This document shows, in pieces, positions 1 through 8,008 of a DNA stretch of 64,000 nucleotides. Location of the stretch: positions 298,173-362,172 of the forward strand of contig CAVXOL010000022.1 in the NCBI GenBank assembly GCA_963763325.1, in the 5' to 3' direction. This stretch comes from JBBECJ01 sp963763325 (lineage in GTDB: Bacteria; Chloroflexota; Chloroflexia; Thermomicrobiales; CFX8). The notes below the pieces were generated by a model. That model was not told the origin of the DNA. It was given only the letters and a program-made list of their open reading frames with translations, and ran no database searches. Made by a program: the position numbers and the translations under genes. How positions within the stretch are numbered: the first letter of the stretch is position 1; each line of letters opens with the position of its first letter.

Positions 1-1074
1 GGCTTCGATCTCTTCGCGACGGCCCACAACCACTCGCTCGATTACGGCGTCGAGGGCGTCCTGGTGACGATCGAGCGGCTGGACGCGCGCGGTGTCTCGC
101 ACGCCGGGCTGGGTCGCAACCTCGGCGAGGCGCGGATGCCTGCCTTCCACGACACACCGATCGGGAACATCGCGCTGCTCTCGTGCAGCTCGACCTTCGG
201 GCGCGGCCAGCAGGCCGGCGAGCAGCGGCCCGACATGCAGGGGCGACCCGGCCTCAACCCGCTACGGACGACGACGACCTACGTCGTCTCGCCCGACGAG
301 TTGGACCAGCTCCGAGCGATTGCGACCCGGCTCGGACTGGAGCAGCGGCGTCTGGAGCGACTGGAGTTCGGCTTTGGCGCGCCGCCCAAAGACGACATCT
401 GGACACTGGGCGAGATGCGCTTCCGGGCCGGTGACGAGCCAGCCATCGAGCAGACGATCGACGAGCGCGATCTGGAGATGATGGCCGCCTGGGTGCGTGA
501 CGGGCGGTTGCGGGCGGCCTGGGTCGTCGTCAGCCTCCACGCCCACGAGCAGGGCGCGACGAAGGATAACCCGGCTGACTTTATCGGCCACTTCGCCCGC
601 CAGATGATCGACGAGGGCGCTGACGTCGTCGTCGGCCACGGCCCGCACCTGCTGCGCGGGATGGAGATCTACCGGGGCAAGCCGATCTTCTACAGTCTCG
701 GCAATTTCATCGACCAGCACGATCTGATCGAGAAGCACCCGGCCGACGCCTTCCAGCGCTTCGGCGTCGATCCGACCCTCACCCACGGCCTGCTCGCATG
801 GACCCGCGACGACGGCGGCACAAAGGGGTTCGCCGCCGACCGGCGCTACTGGCAGACGGTCGTCCCGATTTGCCATTTCGACGGGAACGAGTTGATCCGG
901 ATCGAGATTCTGCCGGTCGCGCTCGGCTTCGGCCAGCCGATGCACGCGCGCGGCATCCCGCGTCTAGCCGAAGGCGACGAGGCGTCGGTGATCCTGCACG
1001 ACTTCGCGCGGCTCTCGGAGCCGTTCGGCGTTCGGATTGAGATCGACGACGAGCGGGGACTTGTCAACCTCTAA
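1..1074 (+). CDS. CapA-family (poly-gamma-glutamate synthesis type) metallophosphatase, 5'-truncated
   Basis: The open frame runs from the first base of the window, so the true start lies to the left; 357 codons are visible. Near the left edge it reads ATAHNHSLDYG, the conserved NNHxxDYG-type motif of the CapA/YwtB metallophosphatase-like fold. Further on it has GHGPHLLRGMEIY followed by PIFYSLGNFI, the characteristic C-terminal CapA signature. Family members act in capsule or poly-gamma-glutamate handling, but many stand-alone copies have no tested role. Only 22 bases separate it from the following ureidoglycine aminohydrolase gene, so the two are probably cotranscribed; this copy may therefore serve amide or nitrogen metabolism rather than capsule. 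That last point is inference. The family call is firm. Confidence 0.85.
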   Translation, partial: GFDLFATAHNHSLDYGVEGVLVTIERLDARGVSHAGLGRNLGEARMPAFHDTPIGNIALLSCSSTFGRGQQAGEQRPDMQGRPGLNPLRTTTTYVVSPDELDQLRAIATRLGLEQRRLERLEFGFGAPPKDDIWTLGEMRFRAGDEPAIEQTIDERDLEMMAAWVRDGRLRAAWVVVSLHAHEQGATKDNPADFIGHFARQMIDEGADVVVGHGPHLLRGMEIYRGKPIFYSLGNFIDQHDLIEKHPADAFQRFGVDPTLTHGLLAWTRDDGGTKGFAADRRYWQTVVPICHFDGNELIRIEILPVALGFGQPMHARGIPRLAEGDEASVILHDFARLSEPFGVRIEIDDERGLVNL

Positions 1075-1096
1075 TCACTGAAAGGAACACATCACC

Positions 1097-1882
1097 ATGT
1101 CCCAGAACCAGCCACCGAAGCCGCTGCCGTTCGGCATCCACGCCCACAATCGCGGTGTCGTCACGCCGCAGTACGCCGTCATGCCGCCGGAGGGCATCCT
1201 CGCCAGCCGCTTGCCGGGGTTCGAGCGGACGACCGTCCGCTTCCAGACCTCGCCGGAGATGGGCGCGCACTTCGCCCAGGCGGGGCTGGAGATCGAGCCG
1301 GGCGGGGGGACGACCGCAACCCGCGATGACGGCTTGGAACACTTCTTCTACCTCGTTGCCGGCACCGTAACGATCAGCATTGGCGGCGAAGCGCACGACC
1401 TCACTCCTCACGGCTACGCCTACGTTCCGACGGGCCATACCTACGACATCCGCGCCGGCGGTGACGGGCAGATCCGCCTGATCTGGATCAAGCGCCCGTA
1501 TACGAAGATTGACCTGCCGGTTCCCGCCCCGGTCGTCGGCCACCGCGACAACGTCGAGCGAACACGCCAGCACACCCAGGGCCGCTACTGGCAGTATCTG
1601 CTGCCGCTCGGTGACCTGGCGTTCGATATGGAAGTCAACATCCTCGGCTTCGAGCCGGGCACCTACTTCCCCTACATCGAGACGCACATCATGGAGCACG
1701 GCCTCTACATGCTGGAGGGCCAGATGCTCTACCAACTGGCCGGCGACTGGCACGAGGTGAAGACCGACGACTTCATCTGGATGAGCCACTACTGCCCGCA
1801 GTTCTGCTTCTGCACCGGCTGGGAGGAAGCCGCCTACCTGCTCTATAAGGATGTCAATCGTGACGTGATCTTCCCGGTCTAG
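1097..1882 (+). CDS. allE: (S)-ureidoglycine aminohydrolase (bicupin)
   Basis: 261 aa, two cupin domains. The enzyme releases ammonia from (S)-ureidoglycine to give (S)-ureidoglycolate, late in purine and allantoin breakdown, using Mn2+. The C-terminal cupin carries ETHIMEH, giving ligands E195, H197 and H201, with Q235 in CPQF, which matches the E-H-H-Q set known for the plant and E. coli enzymes. The C-terminus LLYKDVNRD is also typical. The start is supported by an AGGAA ribosome binding site before the ATG; the string aggaacacatcaccatg recurs at the start of the GntR gene at 36076. No allantoinase or allantoate amidohydrolase is in the window, so the rest of the pathway must be elsewhere. 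Confidence 0.9.
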   Translation: MSQNQPPKPLPFGIHAHNRGVVTPQYAVMPPEGILASRLPGFERTTVRFQTSPEMGAHFAQAGLEIEPGGGTTATRDDGLEHFFYLVAGTVTISIGGEAHDLTPHGYAYVPTGHTYDIRAGGDGQIRLIWIKRPYTKIDLPVPAPVVGHRDNVERTRQHTQGRYWQYLLPLGDLAFDMEVNILGFEPGTYFPYIETHIMEHGLYMLEGQMLYQLAGDWHEVKTDDFIWMSHYCPQFCFCTGWEEAAYLLYKDVNRDVIFPV

Positions 1883-1913
1883 GCCGCCCCGATCCGGTTT
1901 TCACGGTGAATAA

Positions 1914-1942
1914 CCCTGCGGGACAAACGACGTCCCGCAGGG
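1914..1942. terminator. Perfect 11-bp hairpin after the ureidoglycine aminohydrolase gene
   Basis: CCCTGCGGGAC at 1914-1924 and GTCCCGCAGGG at 1932-1942 pair perfectly around a 7-base loop, 31 bases past the upstream stop codon. There is no U tract behind it, so intrinsic termination is likely but not certain. Confidence 0.6.
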
Positions 1943-2047
1943 TCATGATGCATAGTCATGTTGGCGACATGCCTGCTGAGGGCAGGAAGCCGCTGCGACG
2001 AGAGATGACGCCTCGGCCTTTTGGACAGGAACGCACGGAACAGCTCA

Positions 2048-3358
2048 ATGCCGCAGCAGACACATGAGCCTTTCGAACTGGCGGAGACCGATCCGGCTGA
2101 TCACGTCTCTGCCAGTTCGCGCCGCCGTGGGCCGTTTCGCCCCTCAGCGCGTGTGCTGCAGTCGCCGATCTACCGACGCGTTTGGGTTTCGGGAATCATT
2201 TACTACAGTGCCCGGTGGGTTGAGATCATCACAACCGGCTGGATCGTTCTTGAGCTCACCGGCTCGCCATTCCTCGTCGGGTTGAGCGGCTTCTTCCGGG
2301 TGCTCCCGATGCTGATTCTGGGTTCGCTCTTCGGTGCCCTTGCGGACCGGTTCAAGCGGATTGACATGCTGATCGGGATCCACGCGGCAGGTCTGCTGGC
2401 CGCATTGCTCCTGATGAGCGCATTCATGATCGGGATCGAGTCGATCTGGATCATGTTTCGCATCATCGCCTGCATCGGTTGTGGCTCGGCAGCCGATTTT
2501 TCGGCGCGAAGCACCCTGATCTCTGAGATTCAGGAGCAATCGCTGCTCGCGAATTCGATGTCACTTGAGTCACTCTCGATGAATGGCCCCAAGATCATCG
2601 CAGCGGTCGGCGCGGGAGTGCTCTTATCCATCGGAGGCGCGACACTCGGTTATGGATGCCTTGCGCTCCTGTATGGATGCGGATTAGCCTGGTTGCTGGC
2701 GCTGAAGCACCACCTTCCAATGCCCGCGCCTCGGCCGCATGCGGAGTCACTGCGCGTGATCTCATCGCTGCACACCGGCTGGGCGTCGGCGCTGCGTATC
2801 CCGGTGGTGCGCGGCGTGTTCATCGTCACAATCATCATGAATGTGATGATTTTCCCCTATCAGCAACTGATCGCGATCGTCGCTGGCGACATCCTGTCAG
2901 TCGGTCCGTTCTGGATGGGCGTGCTGGCTGGAGCCGATGGTATCGGCGCCGCGATGACGTCGGCCCGGCTGGCGTTCGGCCCGGGGGCCAAACGGCCGGG
3001 CTTGCTCTTCGCTGGCGGTTCAGCCGCGGCGGCCGTTCTGCTTGTCGCACTGGCGCTCTCGCCGATCTTCGTCCTGTCGCTGCTGATCCAACTGGTGCTT
3101 GGCGTCTGTTCCGGGCTCTTTGGGGCGCATCAGTCGGCGCTGGTTCTCAACGCAACACCCGTGGAATCCCGTGCTCGGGCGCTGGGGCTGATCGCGACGG
3201 CAATCGGCATGACCCCAATCGGCATGCTCGCCATCGGTGGGCTGAGCTCGACGATCGGCGCCCAGGCTGCGATTGCAATGATGGGTTCCCTTGGTCTGGT
3301 TGGGCTGCTGCTCGTCGTCATCGTCAACTCGCATCTTCGCGCGGCTCGGATCACATGA
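2048..3358 (+). CDS. MFS transporter (EntS/Bcr-like exporter type)
   Basis: 436 aa from the ATG at 2048; an in-frame TTG at 2021 would add nine residues and neither start has a strong ribosome binding site. The protein begins with about 40 polar residues and then has about twelve hydrophobic segments. The loop after the second or third helix reads GALADRFKRIDML, the MFS motif-A type GxLaDRxxRr. The arrangement resembles bacterial multidrug or siderophore exporters of the EntS/MFS_3 group. No substrate can be assigned from context, because the gene stands alone between a hairpin at 1914 and a non-coding stretch after 3358. Confidence 0.8.
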   Translation: MPQQTHEPFELAETDPADHVSASSRRRGPFRPSARVLQSPIYRRVWVSGIIYYSARWVEIITTGWIVLELTGSPFLVGLSGFFRVLPMLILGSLFGALADRFKRIDMLIGIHAAGLLAALLLMSAFMIGIESIWIMFRIIACIGCGSAADFSARSTLISEIQEQSLLANSMSLESLSMNGPKIIAAVGAGVLLSIGGATLGYGCLALLYGCGLAWLLALKHHLPMPAPRPHAESLRVISSLHTGWASALRIPVVRGVFIVTIIMNVMIFPYQQLIAIVAGDILSVGPFWMGVLAGADGIGAAMTSARLAFGPGAKRPGLLFAGGSAAAAVLLVALALSPIFVLSLLIQLVLGVCSGLFGAHQSALVLNATPVESRARALGLIATAIGMTPIGMLAIGGLSSTIGAQAAIAMMGSLGLVGLLLVVIVNSHLRAARIT

Positions 3359-3612
3359 CCGCTAGGAGCCGGCGACGGCAACCGCGCTGCCCGTCCAGCC
3401 AGGAGTCGTTCTGATCGGGTTCGCCTCTCATTCGAATGATGGCCCGTGAACCTGTCCGAATGGACACTCGAAGTTCATCCCCTCGGTCGATGTGGAAAAC
3501 GGGGCCAGAACCTATCCTATGAATGTCGGAAGTCGACAACGAGGTCGACAAACCGCAAGGACGCGGACGGCACTGCAAAACGATGATGTTGGACTGACGA
3601 GGAGGTCACGGG
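3359..3612. other. Intergenic stretch without a recognisable gene
   Basis: About 250 bases between the MFS gene and the small gene at 3613. Frames here show no family resemblance. It presumably contains the promoter of the small gene, but I see no convincing -35/-10 pair. Confidence 0.5.
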
Positions 3613-3723
3613 ATGGAACTTCAGACGATGTACGCGGAGTACGAATATCGCCGACGGGTTACCGCCAACGCGAACGCCAAGTCGCAGGCGCGTACCTCGA
3701 TCTGGCGACGGATTATGGGCTAA
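3613..3723 (+). CDS. Small 36-residue cationic protein, unknown function
   Basis: A 36-codon frame starts at an ATG preceded by a near-perfect Shine-Dalgarno AGGAGG at 3600-3605, seven bases upstream, and ends at TAA at 3721-3723. A strong hairpin at 3783-3810 follows. The peptide begins MELQTMYAEYEYRRR and ends SIWRRIMG. It has an acidic-aromatic N-terminal third and a basic C-terminal half (two RRR/RR clusters), with no membrane segment. The ribosome binding site, start, stop and terminator make a complete isolated transcription-unit layout, which is the main evidence that it is real. I do not recognise the family. It could be a small nucleic-acid-binding or regulatory protein, but nothing here proves a role. 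Confidence 0.6.
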   Translation: MELQTMYAEYEYRRRVTANANAKSQARTSIWRRIMG

Positions 3724-3782
3724 CGCTCACTCCGCTCAAGATACAGACATTACTCCTCCACCCACCCCATTCCCCCACCCCG

Positions 3783-3810
3783 AGACCGCCTGGCCCCCGC
3801 CAGGCGGTCT
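3783..3810 (+). terminator. 12-bp intrinsic terminator-like hairpin
   Basis: AGACCGCCTGGC (3783-3794) and GCCAGGCGGTCT (3799-3810) pair perfectly around a CCCC loop and are followed by TTGCTGTT. This is a good intrinsic terminator for the small gene at 3613. It may also serve the S9 peptidase gene converging from the right. Confidence 0.75.
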
Positions 3811-3886
3811 TGCTGTTCAGGAGTCGATGAGGCAAGGGACAATTGTTGCGAGCACTGTTTCTTCGCGCCTCATCCGAAGATGTTTC

Positions 3887-6220
3887 TTACGTCCGGTCCG
3901 TTCCGATCACGTAGCCGGAGGGCGGCACGGCGCCAAGCAGGTGCTGGACGAAGTAGTCCCAGCGCTTGCGGAGGAAGAAGTGGTTGTTGGGCGAGTTGCC
4001 ACGGGTGTCTTTCGGAGCGTGGACGAGGTCGATGAAGCCGTGGTTGGCGTTCGGGAGGACGAGCATGTCAACGTCCTTGCCGGCCTTGATGAAGGCGTCG
4101 ATCAGCTGGATCGTCAGGCCCGGGTGAACGTTGTCGTCCATCTCGCCCCAGGCCAGCAACAGCTTTCCGCGCAGGTTGGCCACCAGCGGGAGATTCGACT
4201 GTGCTTCCCAGGCGGCCTGGTTGATGTCCGGCATCCCGAGGTACATCTCGCCCCACTCGGCCATGTAGCCGCGCTGGTCGTGGTTGCCTGCGGAGGAGAC
4301 AGCCACCTTGAAGAAGTCCGGGTGTTGCAGCAACGCCTTGACTGACGCGTAGCCACCGCCCGAGTGACCGTAGATGCCGACACGGGACAGATCGAGGGAC
4401 GAGTCGCTGGCAGCCAGTTGGCGCAGGGCGGCGATGTGGTCGGGCAGGCCGCCGCCGTCCTCGAAGTTGGCGTAAGCGTAGTCGTGGAACGCCTTCGAGC
4501 GAAACGGCATCCCCTGACCTTCGATCATGACAACGACGAAGCCCAGCTCTGCAAGCGACTGGGCCGCCCAGAATCCGGCGATGGCCGATGTATCGGGGCC
4601 GGGGAAGCCGACCGGCGCCTGCACCCGCTGTGGGCCGGGATAGATCGAGTCGAGGACAGGATAGCGGCGGGTTGGGTCGTAGTTCGTCGGGCGGATGACG
4701 AGTGCGTGAATGTCGGTCACGCCGTCGCGTGCCTTCAACGTGTACCGCTCTGGTGACTGCCAGCCGGACGCCTGCAATCTGGCGATGTCGGCCTCTTCGA
4801 GCGCGACGACGACTGCGCCGCTGCGGTCGCGGACGACCGATATTGGCGATTGATCTGGTCGGGAATAGGTGTCGATTAAGTAGCGACCGGACTTCGAGGC
4901 CGTCACCTGATGATCGGCGTCCTCTGGGGAGAGGGCTGTTACCTCTCCACCATCGAGGCTGACGCGACTGATCTGTCGCTGGTACGGGTTCTGGCCAGCC
5001 TCCCGTCCGCCTGCCGTGAAAAACGCAACCCGCGCGTCTTCATCGACGTGCAGCAGCTCACGGACAACCCATGGGCCGCCGGTCAGTTGCCGGACAACCT
5101 CGCCGTTGGCGTTGTACAGGTAGAGGTGACCCCAGCCGTCGCGCTGCGAGTGCCAGATTGCCTCGCTGCCATCACGGGAGACCCAGGCCATCGGCTTGTC
5201 CGTCGTTGGCGAGAGGTGCGGAACGGTAAGCGTCCTGCCACGCTCTTCGACGATCTGCGTCGTCGCGCCAGTCGTCGCGTCGATCGTGTGCAGACTGGCG
5301 GCGAGGAAGCCGCGTTCGCGTCGGATGAACCAGGCCCGGTCACTCCCCGCGCACCAGCCGACGTAGCCGCGCTCCGGTGGCGCGAAGGCCACGCAGGCGA
5401 TTGGGTCAGCCTGAACGTCGGTCCGCGCACCGGTCGTGGCGTCGAAGACGACCAGCCCGGCTTGCGCGAGTTCTGGATCGCCCGGCAGCGGCATCCGGTA
5501 GCTGTGAGGGATGGCCCGCGCTCCATCGCCACCGGGATGCCCTTGCAGCAGCCACATTTCGCGCACCGCGCGCTGGTCGAGCCGGTGGGTCAGCAGCTTG
5601 GTGGAGTCCGGCGACCAGACGGCTGAAGGTGGGATCTTCTTGCCACTCAGCCGGTCGGAGACCGCTGACGTGCGCCCCTCCGGGAGCGAGGCGTAGTCGT
5701 TGTACGCTTCGCCGTCGCTGGTTAACTGCCGTTCCTCGCCGCTCTCGGCATCGCGTACCCAGAGGTTGTGGTTGCGGACGAACGCTTCCCGCCTGCCGTC
5801 CGGCGATTTTAGTGACCCTCCGCCGCGCTCGACCGGCTTTTCGATCTCACGACACGTGTAGGTACCGAGGTCGCACTCCCAGCGATGCTCGTAGGCGTCG
5901 AAGCGGACGCGGTCGGCATCGTTCATCTCGATCTGCTCGAACGGGAGCTGGCCGTGCGTCGTCGGACGACCGGTTGTGCGCGTCAGTGCAGCAGCCAGCC
6001 GGATGTGATTGAAGGCGGGTTCGCGTGTCCCAGCTTCCGGATCGACGACGATGAACTCCGTGCCGTCGCTGGTCCGATTGCGATACCAGAAGCGCTCGGA
6101 ATCACCGATCCATTTCGGATCGACACCCATGCGAAAGACGAGTTTCTCGACGTTCCACGGCAGGAACGATTCGGCGCGGGCGTAGTCGTCGCGGGAAACG
6201 GTTAGGCGGGCGGTCGTCAT
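3887..6220 (-). CDS. S9 family serine peptidase (dipeptidyl peptidase IV / prolyl oligopeptidase type)
   Basis: 777 aa. I chose the ATG at 6220 because AAGGAG lies seven bases upstream; a GTG at 6238 would add six residues. The N-terminal half is a DPP-IV-type beta-propeller with several WSPDS/SPxT-like repeats. The C-terminal alpha/beta hydrolase domain has the nucleophile elbow YGHSGGGYAS, the acid segment GEMDDNVHPG and the catalytic histidine in ANHGFID. There is no signal peptide, so it probably acts in the cytoplasm on short peptides. This suits a chromosome region rich in peptide-type importers. It is a single-gene unit, divergent from the XPB operon. Confidence 0.9.
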   Translation of the reverse strand: MTTARLTVSRDDYARAESFLPWNVEKLVFRMGVDPKWIGDSERFWYRNRTSDGTEFIVVDPEAGTREPAFNHIRLAAALTRTTGRPTTHGQLPFEQIEMNDADRVRFDAYEHRWECDLGTYTCREIEKPVERGGGSLKSPDGRREAFVRNHNLWVRDAESGEERQLTSDGEAYNDYASLPEGRTSAVSDRLSGKKIPPSAVWSPDSTKLLTHRLDQRAVREMWLLQGHPGGDGARAIPHSYRMPLPGDPELAQAGLVVFDATTGARTDVQADPIACVAFAPPERGYVGWCAGSDRAWFIRRERGFLAASLHTIDATTGATTQIVEERGRTLTVPHLSPTTDKPMAWVSRDGSEAIWHSQRDGWGHLYLYNANGEVVRQLTGGPWVVRELLHVDEDARVAFFTAGGREAGQNPYQRQISRVSLDGGEVTALSPEDADHQVTASKSGRYLIDTYSRPDQSPISVVRDRSGAVVVALEEADIARLQASGWQSPERYTLKARDGVTDIHALVIRPTNYDPTRRYPVLDSIYPGPQRVQAPVGFPGPDTSAIAGFWAAQSLAELGFVVVMIEGQGMPFRSKAFHDYAYANFEDGGGLPDHIAALRQLAASDSSLDLSRVGIYGHSGGGYASVKALLQHPDFFKVAVSSAGNHDQRGYMAEWGEMYLGMPDINQAAWEAQSNLPLVANLRGKLLLAWGEMDDNVHPGLTIQLIDAFIKAGKDVDMLVLPNANHGFIDLVHAPKDTRGNSPNNHFFLRKRWDYFVQHLLGAVPPSGYVIGTDRT

Positions 6221-6240
6221 CGTTGCTCCTTGGTTCACGT

Positions 6241-6269
6241 CTGACGCTGTTGATCCTCAGGCGTATAAT
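6241..6269 (+). promoter_or_regulatory. Promoter of the XPB operon, predicted leaderless start
   Basis: CTGACG (6241-6246) is followed by a 17-base spacer and a perfect TATAAT (6264-6269). Transcription would start at about 6276-6278, which coincides with the ATG at 6278. No Shine-Dalgarno sequence precedes that ATG, so the mRNA is predicted to be leaderless. Confidence 0.75.
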
Positions 6270-6277
6270 CGCACGGT

Positions 6278-8008
6278 ATGAACTACAACCCTGCCAACCC
6301 GTTGATCATCCAGAGTGACAACACCATCCTCCTCGAAGCGGCGAATCCGCTCTACGAGGAAGCACGGGACGCGCTGGCCCGGTTCGCCGAGCTGGAGAAG
6401 AGTCCGGAGCATATTCACACCTACCGGATCACACCGCTCTCGCTCTGGAATGCCGCTTCTTCGGGTTACGACGCGCACTACATCGTCACGGCGCTGGAGA
6501 AGCTGGCCAAGTACGATCTGCCGGGCAACGTCCGGACTGATGTCATCGACTACGTCTCGCGCTACGGGCGGGTCAAGCTGGTTCGTGACGGCGAACATCT
6601 GCTGCTCGTCTCCGAGGACCCGACGCTGCTGGTCGAGATCGAGCATCACCGGCACATCAAGCCGTACCTGCTGGGGCGAGATGGCGCCGGGCGGATCATC
6701 GTTGATGGCGCGCGGCGTGGGCATGTCAAGCAGGCGCTGGTCCAGTTCGGCTACCCGGCCGAGGATCTGGCCGGCTACGTCGATGGCGCGCCGATGGAGA
6801 TCGCGCTGCGTGATGCTGAGGCCGGTGACGGCGCGCCATTTACGCTACGCGACTACCAGCGCAACGCAGTCGACATCTTTCACGCCGGTGGGTCGGCTCA
6901 GGGCGGCAGCGGCGTGATCGTTATGCCCTGCGGGGCCGGGAAGACTGTCGTCGGGCTGGGTGTGCTGGCCGAACTGCAGTCGCAGACGCTGATCCTCTGT
7001 TCGTCGATCGTCGCCGCCCGGCAGTGGATCCACGAGATACTGGACAAGACCGATCTACCATCCGACGCCGTTGGCGAATACAGCGGCGAGGTCAAGCAGA
7101 TTCGACCGATCACCGTCACCACCTACCAGGTGCTGACCTGGCGGGCGAACCGGACGGCAGATTTCCCGCACTTCAAGATCTTTGCCGAGCGCGACTGGGG
7201 GCTGATCGTCTACGACGAAGTCCACCTGCTACCGGCGCCAGTCTTCAGGATCACAGCCGAGATTCAGGCCAGGAGGCGGCTGGGGTTAACGGCAACGCTC
7301 ATCCGGGAGGACCGGCGTGAGACGGATGTCTTCTCGCTGATCGGGCCGAAGCGTTACGACGTGCCATGGAAGGACCTCGAAGCGCAGGGCTGGATCGCGA
7401 CGGCCGAGTGCCACGAGGTCCGGATCCGGATGCCGGACGAGCTGCGCTTCGAATATGCACTGGCCGAGGAGCGCGAGAAGTACCGTATCTCGGCCGAGAA
7501 TCCGGCCAAGTTGCCGGTGCTGGATGCGCTGGTGCGCCAGTATGATGGTGAGCAGGTGCTGATCATCGGCCAGTACATCAGCCAGCTTGAAGAGGTCGCC
7601 GCCCGTTACGACGCGCCGCTGATCACCGGCAAGACGCCGACCCGCGAGCGCGAGAAGCTCTATTACGCGTTCCGGCATGGTGAGCAGAAGCTGCTGGTCG
7701 TCTCGAAGGTGGCCAACTTCTCAATTGACCTGCCGGACGCCAGCGTCGCGGTCCAGATTTCCGGCACGTTCGGCTCGCGACAGGAGGAAGCGCAGCGGTT
7801 GGGACGCATCCTGCGGCCAAAGGACGACGAGAATCTGGCCCACTTCTACACGCTCGTTACCCGTGACACGCGTGACCAGGAGTTTGCTGCCAACCGCCAG
7901 AAGTTTCTGACCGAGCAGGGCTACCGCTACGAGATCCTCTACGAAGATGAGGTTGTACCAATGCCGCCATCTGCCGTTGGTGAGGTCGCCGGGGCAGCAG
8001 ACGCGTGA
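6278..8008 (+). CDS. XPB/ERCC3-type SF2 DNA helicase
   Basis: 576 aa. An N-terminal damage-recognition-like region (about 1-180) precedes a Q-like motif FTLRDYQ at about 188-194. Walker A is MPCGAGKT (216-223), Walker B is YDEVHLLP, motif III is GLTATL and motif VI is EEAQRLGRILRPK. This is the bacterial counterpart of the eukaryotic and archaeal TFIIH helicase XPB; bacterial and archaeal relatives are 3'-5' helicases linked to DNA repair. It heads an operon: its stop overlaps the start of the next gene by four bases (GTGA). Both following proteins carry XPB-associated domains, so a multi-protein helicase complex is a reasonable inference. Confidence 0.93.
   Translation: MNYNPANPLIIQSDNTILLEAANPLYEEARDALARFAELEKSPEHIHTYRITPLSLWNAASSGYDAHYIVTALEKLAKYDLPGNVRTDVIDYVSRYGRVKLVRDGEHLLLVSEDPTLLVEIEHHRHIKPYLLGRDGAGRIIVDGARRGHVKQALVQFGYPAEDLAGYVDGAPMEIALRDAEAGDGAPFTLRDYQRNAVDIFHAGGSAQGGSGVIVMPCGAGKTVVGLGVLAELQSQTLILCSSIVAARQWIHEILDKTDLPSDAVGEYSGEVKQIRPITVTTYQVLTWRANRTADFPHFKIFAERDWGLIVYDEVHLLPAPVFRITAEIQARRRLGLTATLIREDRRETDVFSLIGPKRYDVPWKDLEAQGWIATAECHEVRIRMPDELRFEYALAEEREKYRISAENPAKLPVLDALVRQYDGEQVLIIGQYISQLEEVAARYDAPLITGKTPTREREKLYYAFRHGEQKLLVVSKVANFSIDLPDASVAVQISGTFGSRQEEAQRLGRILRPKDDENLAHFYTLVTRDTRDQEFAANRQKFLTEQGYRYEILYEDEVVPMPPSAVGEVAGAADA

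Noticed and set aside
3492..3830. 112-codon plus-strand frame
   Set aside because: Overlaps the small gene at 3613 in another frame, lacks a ribosome binding site and runs through the terminator hairpin.
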